Source: Beverwykella pulmonaria
Lineage: Eukaryota > Ascomycota > Dothideomycetes > Pleosporales > Melanommataceae
Length of the DNA stretch: 64,000 nt
Reading direction: 5' to 3'
Assembly: GCA_001599595.1 (NCBI GenBank)
Contig: BCHH01000002.1
Coordinates: 2,617,451-2,681,450 of the forward strand
Shown piece after piece: positions 38,322 to 50,204 of this stretch. How positions within the stretch are numbered: the stretch's first letter is position 1; every line of letters begins with the position of its first letter. The position numbers and the translations under genes are program-made. The notes under the pieces are model-generated. The model did not search any database. It was not told the origin of the DNA and was given only the letters and a program-made list of their open reading frames with translations.

Positions 38322-39392
38322 ATGAACACGATTTCGCTCTCCTCAGTGTCAAGACAGGCCTTTCGGTGCGCCGCGAAGCGACAATGCCGCAGCTTCAGCT
38401 CTACACCGTCCCTTGGAGCTGCTGCCGAGGTGAAGAGTCTTGGTGTCATCGGAGCGGGCCAGATGGTATGTTCACTTAAATTGGACGTAGAACCTCAATT
38501 GATGGGGACAGGGTCTCGGTATAGCTCTGGTTGCAGCACAAAAAGCCTCGGTACCCGTCAAGCTGATCGACACCTCGCAAGCCTCTATCGATAAGGGCCT
38601 CAAGTTCGCGGACAAGCTTCTCGAAAAGGACGTCGCCAAGCAGAGGATATCCAAGGACGATGCTGTGGCCGCACGAGAGCGTCTGACTACGAGTACAATA
38701 CTTGATGATCTGGCAGATGTCGACTTCGTAATCGAAGCCGTCCCGGTACGCGCTCGTCCAGGCAATTGCTCCGCACGACCTCTAATTCATTGTAGGAAAT
38801 TCCAGCTCTCAAGACGAAGATATTCTCACAGCTCGCTCAAATATGTCGGTCACACGCTATCCTGGCAACCAACACGTCATCTATTTCCATCACGAAGATT
38901 GCTGCCTCCACGACCACGGACCCGACAGACCTCTCCGCATCCTCCCGCGTCATTAGCACGCATTTTATGAACCCAGTCCCGATACAAAAAGGCGTGGAGA
39001 TTATCACAGGGTTGCAGACGTCTCAGGATACCTTGGACACAGCGATTGAGTTCTGCAGAAAGATGGGCAAGATACCCTCAACGAGCGCCGATTCGCCTGG
39101 CTTCTTAGCAAATCGAATCCTGATGCCGTATATCAACGAAGCCATCATATGTTTGGAGACTGGCATTGGTACCAAAGAAGACATCGACAGCATCATGAAG
39201 AATGGCACCAATGTACCCATGGGCCCGCTACAGCTTGCGGATTTCATTGGCATTGACACGTGCCTCGCCATTATGAGAGTGTTGTACGAAGACACAGGGG
39301 ACTCGAAATACAGGCCGGCGGTACTACTAAAGAAGATGGTGGATGCTGGATGGTTAGGCAAAAAGAGTGGTAAAGGCTTTTATGATTACTAG
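38322..39392 (+). CDS. mitochondrial L-3-hydroxyacyl-CoA dehydrogenase
   Basis: NAD-dependent oxidation of 3-hydroxyacyl-CoA to 3-ketoacyl-CoA (HADH/Hbd family). Three exons (38322-38465, 38512-38745, 38796-39392) give 324 residues. An Arg/Ser-rich N-terminus ([16 protein letters not shown]) is a likely matrix signal. The Rossmann motif [13 protein letters not shown] is split by the first intron. The catalytic histidine lies in THFMNPVP and the C-terminal domain includes [16 protein letters not shown] and [12 protein letters not shown]. The enzyme could also serve 3-hydroxybutyryl-CoA metabolism. Confidence 0.93.
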
Positions 39393-39455
39393 GGGGGATA
39401 AATTAGACATCAATTCACTCACAACTTGCTGTTCGAATGTGAAAGGTTCACCCTA

Positions 39456-41388
39456 CTCGCGGCACCCACTACTAAGCTTCGCTTAGTAGTGGTCCCGGGC
39501 TCAACGATAGAACTGGGCTCAATGATCGAAATGCCAAGCAATTCACTATTTTGCAGCGGGCACGCGCAAAGCCATGAATTCAATTGATTTATTTGCATCT
39601 GGTATGATGGAGTAGTGAGTAATCCTTCATATCTCTGGGTGTGACTCCTCAGAGGATGATTTGTTGGATGTCTCCGCGGCTTCTGCTGCCTTGAGGATTT
39701 TGGCCGCCTTCCTTCTAGCTGCCCTATCCTCCTTCTTTTTTTTGATAGAGTCTTTTGCAGCTACTCTAAGGCGAGCGTCTGAAATATATATAGTCCCTCC
39801 TGATTGTATGTGACGGTTATCCTTGCGTTGACGCTTTGCGCGCTGCTTTGCAGTGACTGTAAGAACCTTTAAATCCTGCTCAGCTTTCTCCTTTGCTGCC
39901 GCAATGGCAACAGCACCTTGAGATAGCTTTGTAATCCTACTGTTGAGTATACCCCATTTGCCAGTCTCTTGATTAATACTATGTAGGTGATTGCGCGTAA
40001 AGAGCTCAACCTGTAGTGCAGTAACAGGTGTAGGTGGAGATGCTGGTGCAACAACTGTAGCAGCAGGAGGAGGGGGTGTTGCGCGGTGATTAATTGTAGG
40101 CAGCTTGTTGAGAACAATGCTCGCGTTGAGTGGCCATATACCTGCCTTTTTAAAGGCTGATTTGACAGTAGATTTCTTAAAGGCTTGCCTCCTTATATCC
40201 TTAATTGCATGCAGAAACTCAACGCGGTTAAAGTCATTATACCCTTCTCTTACTGCCATCTCTACGCGCTTCTTGTGATAGTATTTGTACGGCTGAAACA
40301 CCACAACGTCAAGCGGCTGAAGAATATGCGATGTGTGAGGTGGCAGGCCATATGGCCAAATCTTATTATCCCAGCACATGGTGATAAACTCGTACGTAAG
40401 GTGAGATCCATGGCCATTAAAGATAAACAATCGCTAAGTGCCACGCCGCCTCTGATCTGTATACTTGATGAAATGCTTTAAGTAATTAAGGGCGATCTGA
40501 TTATTTGAGTAGCCGCTTTCTGACACGCTAAGGAGCATGCTAGGGTCAAGGTTAAGCTCCCTAGAGACATGATGGTGTAGGATAACACAGCCCTTGATAA
40601 TGCAGAGCGGAGGTATTGTGTCACCCGCAGCGTTGATTGTTTCTCCTATAGTAATAAAGTCGCGGTTTGTTTTGGAGGGAGACTCTGCCACCTTAAAGAT
40701 CTGTAGTGTTACAACATCCTGTGAGCCGCCAATTCCTACCCTAAAGCCGCATTTGTCAAAGTTCTATATATCCTCAGGCTGTACGCGTTTATCACGTATA
40801 ATTACACCTAGGTCGTCAAAGTGCTTCTGGAGAATATCTCTTTGCTGCGCATTAACTTGTGCTGCTTCCTGTGGCTTTTGCCGTACCTTCTTTACGTTCT
40901 TGTTGGCGCGTACGTATTGGATGAAGAAGTCGCGTCTGAGTGGGTGCATGCGCGCGTACTCTGCGGGTGGAGTCGTGGATCGCTGAATTGTTTCTGCAGC
41001 CGCCCTCCACATAGAAATTAATGGTGGCTGGCCTAATTGATCAAGGCGATCAATATACAGCTCTAGTGCCTTTAATTGAGCTGGTGTTAATTGCTGGTTC
41101 GTAGGTTGGCGCGTACTTCGTGAATTGGGCGACTTTATCCGCCGCCGCAGCCGTTGAACATCCACGTCAAACAGACGCGCCACCGCCGATACGTTGTAGC
41201 TTGTTTTTGTAGATATGTGCTTTAAGGCAAGCGCAATCCGTTGCTCCTGTTCCTGATATTTATTCATCGCGTTGTGGGGGTATTAAGTAGGCTTGATTAA
41301 AAAGGGTTGGCATTTTGATCATTGAGCCCAGTTCTATCGTTGAGCCCGGGACCACTACTAAGCGAAGCTTAGTAGTGGGTGCCGCGAG
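39456..41388 (-). mobile_element. Fot1/pogo-type DNA transposon, complete ends, dead transposase
   Basis: 1933 bp, flanked by TA dinucleotides (39454-39455 and 41389-41390), the expected Tc1/mariner-superfamily target duplication. Terminal inverted repeats begin CTCGCGGCACCCAC and match perfectly for 72 nt and, after one G/A mismatch, to about 82 nt. Each repeat contains a 12-bp hairpin (CCACTACTAAGC with its complement, 3-nt loop). Size fits Fot1 and Pot2 elements (about 1.9 kb), although their repeats are shorter (about 44 bp). It lies 63 bp past the stop of the dehydrogenase gene. Confidence 0.95.
39627..41267 (-). pseudogene. Fot1/pogo transposase with two in-frame TAG codons
   Basis: One continuous frame of 547 codons interrupted by TAG at 40764-40766 and 40434-40436. 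N-terminal helix-turn-helix (AVARLFDVDVQRLRRRI) and CENP-B-like DNA-binding segments precede a DDE domain. The first catalytic Asp survives in NFDK, where the usual DE is DK. The second is changed to Asn (FIFNGHGSH instead of DGHGSH). The third remains in LQPLDVVVF. The stops and both substitutions are all explained by C:G to T:A changes, most in CpA/TpG context, as expected from RIP. The protein cannot be active. Confidence 0.9.
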
Positions 41389-42709
41389 TACTGAGAGGTT
41401 AGTATCTGGTGAGGAATGCTAAGCGATATGTTGAACACAGCAAAGTCTGCTCGGGCAGATACGGTAGGACTTCATATTGCTGGCTTGATCTATTTGACCT
41501 TTTGCCAGAATTGTCTATCACATCTTGCACGCGATACTAGCTTGTTCACAAACAGTCCCGATCACGGAAAGGCAAATGAAGCCTTGCCTTCATTCTTCCT
41601 ATAGACCTAGCATCTTACCAACCCAGGGTACGCCACATCAAGAGCCAAGTGCAAAAACAGAACGCAGAAAACCTAGAAAATGAGGCCTGGAATAGCATAG
41701 ATGATGACAGCTAGAACAATCAACATTCATAAATCATAACGCATGACAATACCAGGGGAGAAAAAAGGAAGGAAATACTAGCGACAGGGTACAAAAGCCT
41801 CCCGAATGTCTACGTATTTCCAAGGCTGTGAGAGAGGGAATGTTACAAGGGAGATACGATGCGGAGACCTAGACGATTCTAGGACGGCGATAAAGGGGGT
41901 TAGGTGAGCGGTGGACAGTGCTTGTGTATATGCAAATGGAGGCTCCTGTATGTAGTGTGGCTTTTGGCGGTGGGCAGGGAGCTTGGTGTGTGCTTGCGTG
42001 CGAGGGAGAAAATTGGTGGACGTTGGGGCAAGCAGGTGCAGGACGCATGGTATTTATGCATAGGAATGATATCCCTAGATCACACTCCTCGGCTCCTACT
42101 TTCCTAGACTTCAAAGTACAAATCCTGTACTACTTGACTCGCTCGGCACTGTTGTTTTGGAATGTTATACAGTTTTCGCTGCTGGACGAGTAGTCGAGTT
42201 CAGATATAAAGAAAAAGGATCGCTGAAACTTGAAGAGGGATTACTATATCTGCCAGGAAAGGCAATGCTACGGTGGATAGACGGCGAGATTGGCTAGCAA
42301 CATGTAGTACATTAGGGGGCTGAGTTATTAATTTGGAAGCCTTCGGGCATTTTATGTCAAAATTCCAGCCCCAGATCAAAAGACTAGCCACACAACTACC
42401 CAGCACTACCGCATGCACCATAGGATTCTTATATTGCATGCGACGGATCAGCATCGGCGAGAAAGCGTGATGTGGCATTGACCGCCCAGATGATGTAGTT
42501 TCCTCCAGTTTCAGGAAAATTCTACGATGACCTTTGTGCTCAAGCAAGTGACCGAGGTGTACGCACATTTAGATTTCAACCCAAACTGGAAAATGACACA
42601 CCGTCGCACATGATTATGGGTTAAGTCAAACGAACTTTCGAGTTATGTATTAATTCTATGCAGTATGCAAAAGTCCGCTCGAAATACAAGTTTCTACCGT
42701 ACACTCATT
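41389..42709. other. intergenic, nothing recognised
   Basis: About 1.3 kb with only short random frames. No inverted repeats or RNA genes seen. Confidence 0.4.
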
Positions 42710-42984
42710 TCATCTAAACGTAAACAAGTCCACCGTGCTGAAGACGCTCGCTTCATCTCCTATACGCTTGTACCACCATAACACCGTCGCCCCTTGTATA
42801 CTCGCGGACTCCTTCCTCAATCTTCTCCGCACCTTCTCGACGACCTCCATCCTCCTCTCAATATCCGCCCTCTCCCACACACTCACAAACTATTATCACG
42901 TTACTTCCTCCACTCCAGCAAATCATTCTCTTCCCCATAGTAATCCTTCCACAAAATTTCCGTATTGAGCCCGCTCTCTACCAT
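42710..42984 (-). CDS. possible small hypothetical protein
   Basis: Two exons (42905-42984, 42710-42854) joined across a 50-nt intron give 74 residues, rich in charged helical sequence (VVEKVRRRLRKESA) and with WW in VLWWYKR. The upstream minus strand to about 43200 also holds coherent helical sequence (RIQETRTLNSHEHSILRQ), so the real gene may be longer with further exons I could not join. No family recognised. Confidence 0.3.
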
Positions 42985-45629
42985 TGTGCCTCACGCCCCG
43001 AGCCGGTCAAGCGGTAAGCTCGAATGTGCGAGTTTGACAGCAGCGTCGGTTTTAGCGATAGCACGGTTTTGCCGTAGGATAGAGTGTTCGTGTGAGTTTA
43101 GGGTTCGGGTTTCTTGGATCCGGGAGGCAGGATGGGGATCGAATGTTTGGGAATTGGCGGAGGAGGTGCATTACGCGGTCTAATTTCTTGATGTATGGCT
43201 TTATACATGATGATGTAGAAGGCGTGCTAGAGTCAGCTGCGGGATAGTGTCGCAGCAGCTTCGGCGGGTACGCTTTCTTGATCCCCGGAGAGGTTAGCAG
43301 CGAGCCTTTCAGTTTGGAGTCCTAGCGTTTGGTTGCGTCTTTGTATGCGGCAAGCATGGTTTTGGGAATTTCCTGGGATGGTTGGTGGGAACCTTTCGCG
43401 AGAGCGTGAGTGTTGGTAGTGCTTTTCTTTGGGGATCTGAGAAATCGCTTCTACTTGTAGATAGGGCGAGGAGCTGGAGGAGCGGACGGTGAGACATCGT
43501 GAGGACCTTCTAGCTTGGGTTATTCGACGTACGTTACTTAGTCGCGGGCTTGCTTGTAGAGTCACTGGAAGGGAAAAAAGTTGTTTTCTGCAGAGATTAT
43601 GCGTTTTAGATGGCTTGGTGCGTCTGTGGTCGGCGATTTGTGGAGTGGGAGGACTTTGGTCTTGGGGATACGTCCTCTAGGGAGAGAGGTTGATGTGCCA
43701 CGACGAAAAATAGAAGGCACGAGGAAGAGACTTCTCTTAGTATGCGATGGAAACTCATTTTAGAGGAAGGTGGTGTGATCGGTGTGCATGGGGACATAAA
43801 ACGGCAGTGTCCTGTTGTACGAGGCGGTCTGGCTTTGTGTTTGTGAGTCTTCAACCTTAGCGCTGAGAGGGAAGTTCCTGCTCGAGGTAGTGGATAGGAC
43901 GACATGAAGTCTGATCAATTTTTTGCAGGCTAGAGAGTGTCATGCACAAAGTAGACAGGGAAGGGCCCAGGACTCAACCGTCTCGCACCGATAAATTCTG
44001 TGCTGTGAGACACTCTAGTGACCAACTAAACCGGTCTTACGATACTAGGTCGCTCACATCCTTGAATCCTAATTCTATTCCTACTTAGCTCTACAGTAAT
44101 AGTTCTTATAAGCGAAATAAAAAGGCAGCATGAACCAAAGTCGAAACATTTACCTAGACTGATCCTTAATTAGTATCAAAATAAGGCAATATTAAGGTAA
44201 TACCTGAGTCTCTCAACTGCATGGAGAGCCGCGACCTCACCCGTGATGTCTTGCCTTGAGCGTGGCGTAGGACTTGTCAAGTCCCAAATTGGAGGCAGCG
44301 ATAGGGAGAAAGGAATCCGTAGGAGATAATAACGTCAGTCTTTGTTCAAGGCGGCTTTCTTGTTCTCTTGTTAATGCGACTGTTCTGTGCAATGTAGATC
44401 AAGCGCAGAGCTTCAATTTGGAAAGCTGTGGCGAAGCGAAAACTTAACAAACTAGATAGGATAAGATTTAATTGACAGAAAGTGAGATAAAGATACGTGA
44501 GGTGGTGAATGCGTAAGGTAGATTTTCGGAGAGTTGCCGCGTGAAAGCTTTTCGAGGTACTTGAGAATACGTGTCATCAAGAATGGAAGAGGCCTCACTC
44601 TGACATCTGCTAGTCTCCCTCATCTTAATGCAGAAAATTTCTTCGTCAAAAAGAAAATGTGGTCACAAAGGCTGTTCGAATGCTTAAAGTCGAGCGGAGA
44701 AGTAACCGGGAGATTTCAGAATGGAAAACTAGAGGCTAGGCTTGCAGATGGCATAGGTAACGAACCTTATTCAATCAACATCATTTCATTTCATTAAATC
44801 ATTATTGATCGTCTTTGAAACTTTCTAAAAGTATGACTACCGTAGAGACTGTGAAACAATCGCTCGATACCGTGTGTAAAAAATGTCACGTGTCGCACGT
44901 GTTCTACCATATGTCCTATTCTAGCTAGCTCCTCTTCATGGGTATATATAGTTATCGTGCAAGCAGTCAGCCCGTCACGGCTTTCACACTCCTTATATAA
45001 ATATTTACTCCTCAGATGATTGATTGCTTCCACTCACAGTGACAAAAAAGTTGATAATTCACCGGCAAATGTCTCGACTAAAATTGAACCACAAACCATA
45101 GGCTAATCGATCTAAGGTTGCTATTATCGCAGACAATGCTTGCCTTGGGCTATGTGGACATCAGTGACAAAATAATAATATAGTACAACTAGGCCGGCGT
45201 CCGTGGAAGAGGCGGTGTCACTCGTAGCAGTGCGAAAGTAGCCGGTTGCACCAAGAAAATACACAAAGACTGCAGAGTAGGACATTCCACGAAGGGGATC
45301 CCATCTGCACCATAGAAGGAGATGATCTGAGACTGTAAGACGGACATCAATTGCACTAGAGAGAAGCAAAGCCATGATGGAAGACCGTCTGCGCTAGTGT
45401 GATCTGTGGCAGATAGGGAGTGTCAGCCATATGTGCTAAAAAAACATATGTCTGCCCGGGACAGATAGAGTTAGATCGTCAAGAAAGCTACAACAGTCGA
45501 GAATGAAGGGAGCAATGCAAACTTTTTTGTGCCAGAACTAGGCCCGGGACTAACCGAACGAAGGAGACTGAGCATCACGTTGCCGGGACAGTAGATGCTT
45601 ATGGGAATGGCCCAATGGACAAGAGACTC
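42985..45629. other. gene-poor region
   Basis: Except for the possible extension of the small gene above and a tRNA-like remnant, I see no supported gene. Short frames on both strands do not resemble known proteins. Confidence 0.4.
43963..44039 (-). repeat. tRNA-like sequence (tRNA pseudogene or SINE head)
   Basis: On the minus strand a box A-like GGTTTAGTTGGT (44021-44032) is followed about 50 nt later by a degenerate box B GGTTGAGTCC (about 43970-43979), which lacks one base of GGTTCGAGTCC. Between them GTCTC/GAGAC and GCAC/GTGC can pair. No full cloverleaf folds, so a working tRNA is unlikely. Confidence 0.4.
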
Positions 45630-46769
45630 TCACGACTCGTCCTCAGACCAATCGCTGTTCCAGGGTTTTGCACATCCACACGGCCACTGGTGGGCTATAG
45701 CTAAAGTACCCGGATACTTGTGGACGAACTCCATCTTGAATAACGGATCCATGTCCATTCTGTCCTGATCAGCGGGCTCGACTTGATGACCGCGACCAGT
45801 CTCAAGGTCCCAATCACCTTCAAAGCTCCACTTATGTACATCCTCGTCATACCCATGCTTGCCTGGCTTCAGGTAGGGACGCTCCGACATTGCTGACAGT
45901 ACCTTGAGAGGTTTCCAGTCAACGATAGCCTCGTGCACCGCAGTGTCAGAGGCCATGAATACGATGGTGCCCCGCTTTAGTTCAGGGTCGCCGTACATTT
46001 TCATAGGAGTCTCGGCAGTGGGCGATGTCACACAGCGTGAGTTCTTCGCCTTCGTCAGTGGTTGCTCGGATGGTATAGCATTTCCATCATTGAGCTGCTT
46101 AGCAAGCTCAGCTGCCTCTCGGGTTCGCTTGTTCTTCTGATTTGCCAGGGTAGATCGTGTGCCAGCTGTGAAGTTCGTGTTCGTGTTCATGCTCGACGGT
46201 GCCCTTGGAAATGTTTCGGCCATGCTGATGGGCCCGTTTCGAGGAACTGTAGGAGAAAGAGATCTAGAAAAGCCAGGGAGAGCGGGGGTCATTATGAAAT
46301 CAGCGTCAAGGGTGATATTCTGTGCTTTGGAGTTCTTTAAAGTACGTTGAGCCCGCACATTTGCAATGTTTTCGTTTGCTGCTCCCTGCTCCGCATTCAC
46401 AATCGCTGCCGTATTTTCTTCCATCTCGGTCTCAAATTCACTTCCTTTATTGAGATTATCTTCCATAGCTCGCTGCGGAGCGCCATTCTTCTTCTTTGAT
46501 CCATACGATGGCAAAGCACGACTCTCGACGGCCGCGACCCACGCAGCGATAACCTTCTTCGGCCTGCCGTCTAGTTCGTTATATTTGGTTCGGCCCGCAT
46601 AGTTCTTCACATCGGCGAGGAGATCTTTAGTGTTGATCTTTCGCATCAGAGTTTCGTAGCAGCGTGCGGTTCTTGGCTTTCCGTCCGGGTAGTAGAGGTT
46701 GACCTTGATGCCATCTTTCTCCCAGAATTGGTCTTCGTGGTTACGCGCTGCACCCTTCGCTTTGGCCAT
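45630..46769 (-). CDS. hypothetical protein, single exon
   Basis: 379-residue frame not recognised. The first about 80 residues look folded and basic (WEKDGIKVNLYYPDGKPRTA, KVIAAWVAAVE). The middle is low complexity, rich in Asn/Thr/Ala. The C-terminal 120 residues contain GTIVFMASDTAVHEAIVDWK and end in an acidic, Cys/Trp-containing tail. The frame is open upstream without another ATG, so 46769 is the likely start unless an upstream exon exists. No signal peptide or membrane span. Confidence 0.65.
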   Translation of the reverse strand: MAKAKGAARNHEDQFWEKDGIKVNLYYPDGKPRTARCYETLMRKINTKDLLADVKNYAGRTKYNELDGRPKKVIAAWVAAVESRALPSYGSKKKNGAPQRAMEDNLNKGSEFETEMEENTAAIVNAEQGAANENIANVRAQRTLKNSKAQNITLDADFIMTPALPGFSRSLSPTVPRNGPISMAETFPRAPSSMNTNTNFTAGTRSTLANQKNKRTREAAELAKQLNDGNAIPSEQPLTKAKNSRCVTSPTAETPMKMYGDPELKRGTIVFMASDTAVHEAIVDWKPLKVLSAMSERPYLKPGKHGYDEDVHKWSFEGDWDLETGRGHQVEPADQDRMDMDPLFKMEFVHKYPGTLAIAHQWPCGCAKPWNSDWSEDES

Positions 46770-49700
46770 GGTAGCCTTGGAACTCTTTGGAGTGTTCTTG
46801 GTAGCTGTCGAGAGAGTACTAGGAGCTGGAATTTGGCTTGGTACTTTCTTGGTCTTCTTATTCTGCGCAGATGCGGCTATGGCTAGTGCTTCGCTGTTTT
46901 CGACGATGGCCGTCTGGCGCTGGTGGGGCGCGGATGTGAACGTGAAGATGGTGTGTGAGTGCCGGGTGAGTGAAGTTGAGGTTTAGTTGGTGTTGCAAGA
47001 GTAGAAGAGGGGTTGCGTTGCGTCCAGGGCGTGTCGGTGTTGCAATGAAGAGAAGCTGTGTAGAGTTGAGGTTGTGTTTCTGTGATGAGAGAAGGAGAGA
47101 TAGCACAGAGCAGCCGTTTTAGGTAGGACGGTCGGAGTCGCTAAAGCAGCATGCGAGTTGGTCGGAAAGTGTGCCCATTGTGTCGAACAGAAATAGTAGG
47201 AAAGGGGAAAGACCGGTAGAGAGATGAATGAGCAGAATAAGAAGTCGACCGAGAGACCAGGGCGGCTTCGGTTATGAACTTCACCTTCTTTCACCGCGCT
47301 ATCAGAGTGCTACCTAAAGCACAGTCATAGGCGCGCCAAGACTGCGGGTCTCGCGTTGACAATAGGGTTTTATCAAAACCCTCTTCGCATGTGTCTTAGC
47401 CGGATAATAGGTCGTAGGCAGGCCGTTGTGCTAAGTCTTCGGAAGTGTCAACTGGCAAAAACAACTGCACTAATGTGAAAATAACGGTCAGCACTCGTTC
47501 CCCTGTTACCTTGGATGCAACTCTGTGAAAATGCAAAAGGGACCATTGTTAGCTTGTGCTGTAGTTGAATATTCACTAGAGGCGTAAGTGGAAGAGGCAA
47601 GTCTCTTTTTGGCGAAGAAGGGCTCAAGCGCTCTACTACTATATTGTGACCGCAAGGACACAATTTGACTATTATAACATACACATTGAAATCGCAAACT
47701 CAGTTTACTCTTGTCAACCCATTCCTAGAGCAGCATGCCCTAACAAGTGTTTAAAACTCATTCCACTGTTGTTACCAACCCTCCCTATGCTTCTCGACTA
47801 GCGATGTACCTCTCTTAATCGCGAGAGATCTTGACCAAAGAGTTCATGTACGATACCAATCAAGTAGCATTTCGGTAAGTAGGATGAACAGGTTAATTGG
47901 GATTGTGATTAATGGAAAATAGTCTGGACGTACATTCTACAGCGAGACGGGATTATACCTTGCGTGGCCAGTCCGTCGCTTCTCCTTAACGATCTGATAA
48001 CTACCAACATGCACCACCAAGTTGCCACCATATCCCGCAATGCAGATAGTACGAGCTTATCCTACAGTAAGAGACAGGCCTCCGAAGTCATGCAAAATCA
48101 TGTGCAAATTTTCCCATTGGAAAGAATCGTGAATTTAGCCCCAAGATGCACTGTATCCTTCTATCATCGCCGACGGAATCTGTATCCCCAGGACCGTATT
48201 TTCTAGTCATTCAAAGTGCAGCCATTTGGCTAAAACACGGGGGCTGTTTTTGTTCTTAAGTAGTCCGTCAGACATCGGAATACTCAATATCATTCATCTC
48301 GCCTTCTGAAAGAATCTGGATTTGTGTCTCCCTGGAGAAAGCTAGTTTTCATGTCACGTACAGAAGGACTTTGTACGATACGATTCTAGTCGGGCACACA
48401 AAATGAGGATCATCGCTAACTGGCGATTTAGGGTGAAGGTGGAATATTCAGCTTAGGGTAGGGTTGCCTGTGATATGTACTTGCAAGATTCTGTTGACGC
48501 GCTGAGCGAGGTAAAGCAGGTCTTTCGCAGTTACATAGGATAGAATCTGTCCACGTATTTCTGTGATGTCAAATGTGCGTCGCACGGCTGGCGTAGCAGG
48601 CGAGTCTGTCATGGTTGGTAAGCTATCAGTTGGAAGCGGTGGGTATGATGATCTAATGCGACTAACGATAGCGGGTATACTTGTGACGAAAACACTTCAA
48701 GTTTAATGTTTTCGACTGGCTGAAAGACAGGAGAAAAAGTTGGGTACCAAAACATCCTCATGCGGAAGGTAGAAGGTGGGAGCAATGCAAGAACGTACGA
48801 GGTAGAAGTGACACTACGTAAAAGGAACGAGCGACCAGGTAAAGTTGCATATTCAACACACTTACATCTCAACCCAGTTAGCCTTTGTCTAAAGGGCCCA
48901 GAAATTCTCTACAGGAATTATCTGATTGCTTTGATCCCTTGTTCTTATTAGATATATATTAGCAAGTATTGTTACCATCTTGCGAGACAGAGATAAGGTA
49001 GTAACAAGATATTTAACCAGTCTTCTTCCCAATAGAGGGCGCCAGCAAACTTTTCAGCATTATTGTATCACGAGTTATATTATCTACGCTAGGCATTTCA
49101 ACCCTCCGTCTCATTATATTTCTTTTGGCTTAAAATGACAAAGTGCCACTACAGGCAACTTGTGATTACGAGCACGGTCTTCACTATCGTGGATGCAGGG
49201 GTGCGGGGAGGCAATCCCAGGATAAGTTGGCTTTATTTCAGCTACACTAAGATAGAAAGAGAAGAGGGTACTCAGGGGAATCGATCCTATGTACAGTGGG
49301 GTACGGTCCGGGCGCAGGCCGACTAAGCATGTCCTGAGAGTTTGACGTGCCGTGGCTGGCACACGTCGTATGATGTGGTTGAGCTGAACGCATGCCAATA
49401 TCATATCTGATACGTTTTCGTGTGACATGTGGTCGAGCTGACGAGAAGCACCGTCCCACAACGATTCCTACTATGTTTGTAGTGGAGTCACTCCTACTCA
49501 GTGGAACTCACGTTGCTAATTTATAGAATCAGATTACATTCTTTTTCTGCAGTGGCTGTATTGTGTGTGTTCTGTGGTGTATAGTATATGTAATGTACAA
49601 TTGATATATATAATGTAGCGGACATGACTAGTTGGTGGCATATCGACGTGACGGGTAGTGCTATTGTGGACTTACACAATCTATAATTAGGAGAATTAGC

Positions 49701-50204
49701 GTGCGATTTAGCACCATAGTGCACATGGCGATGCTCTTATTGCAGTCTCATGTTATTAATACAAAGTGACCCCCTTATGATTCGCAGAGATGACTAAATT
49801 GCCTCGGCCAATCAATGTAAGACCGTTAGTGCAGGCCCATTGGGCGGTCTCCGTTCCTAAAGACATCTGAGCCTAACGATTCATGACAACCTGGATGAAC
49901 CAAACTCTAAATCCATTTACCTAACAGGCAACGCATGTAGCGACTATTTTTTACTCACGAAACTCCGAATACGAAGAGTGGTTTTTGAATTACACTAAAC
50001 TAATAATAATCTAAAAGCGTGGCAAACTAGTGCAAACTCAATCCAAGTCGCTTTGAGTCAGAAGGATAGCCAGGCCAGGCAAAACCGTATAAGATACAAC
50101 AAATCTCCATTTCCCAAGATTGACATAACACTTTTTTGATTGACATCCCTACTTACTTAGAGTATCAGATTAAATCTTCTTTTACATCATCCACCTTTAT
50201 CAAT
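46770..50204. other. gene-poor 3.4-kb stretch upstream of the one-codon-exon gene
   Basis: No supported gene or RNA. The DNA becomes A+T-rich towards the right. The last 100 bp before 50205 should hold the promoter and leader of the next gene. A segment near 49895-49925 resembles one near 44130-44160 (shared ATGAACCAAA and ATTTACCTA), possibly an old dispersed repeat. Confidence 0.4.

Noticed and set aside
42200..42568. 122-codon minus-strand frame as a gene
   Set aside because: No family resemblance, unbalanced composition and no splice partners found.
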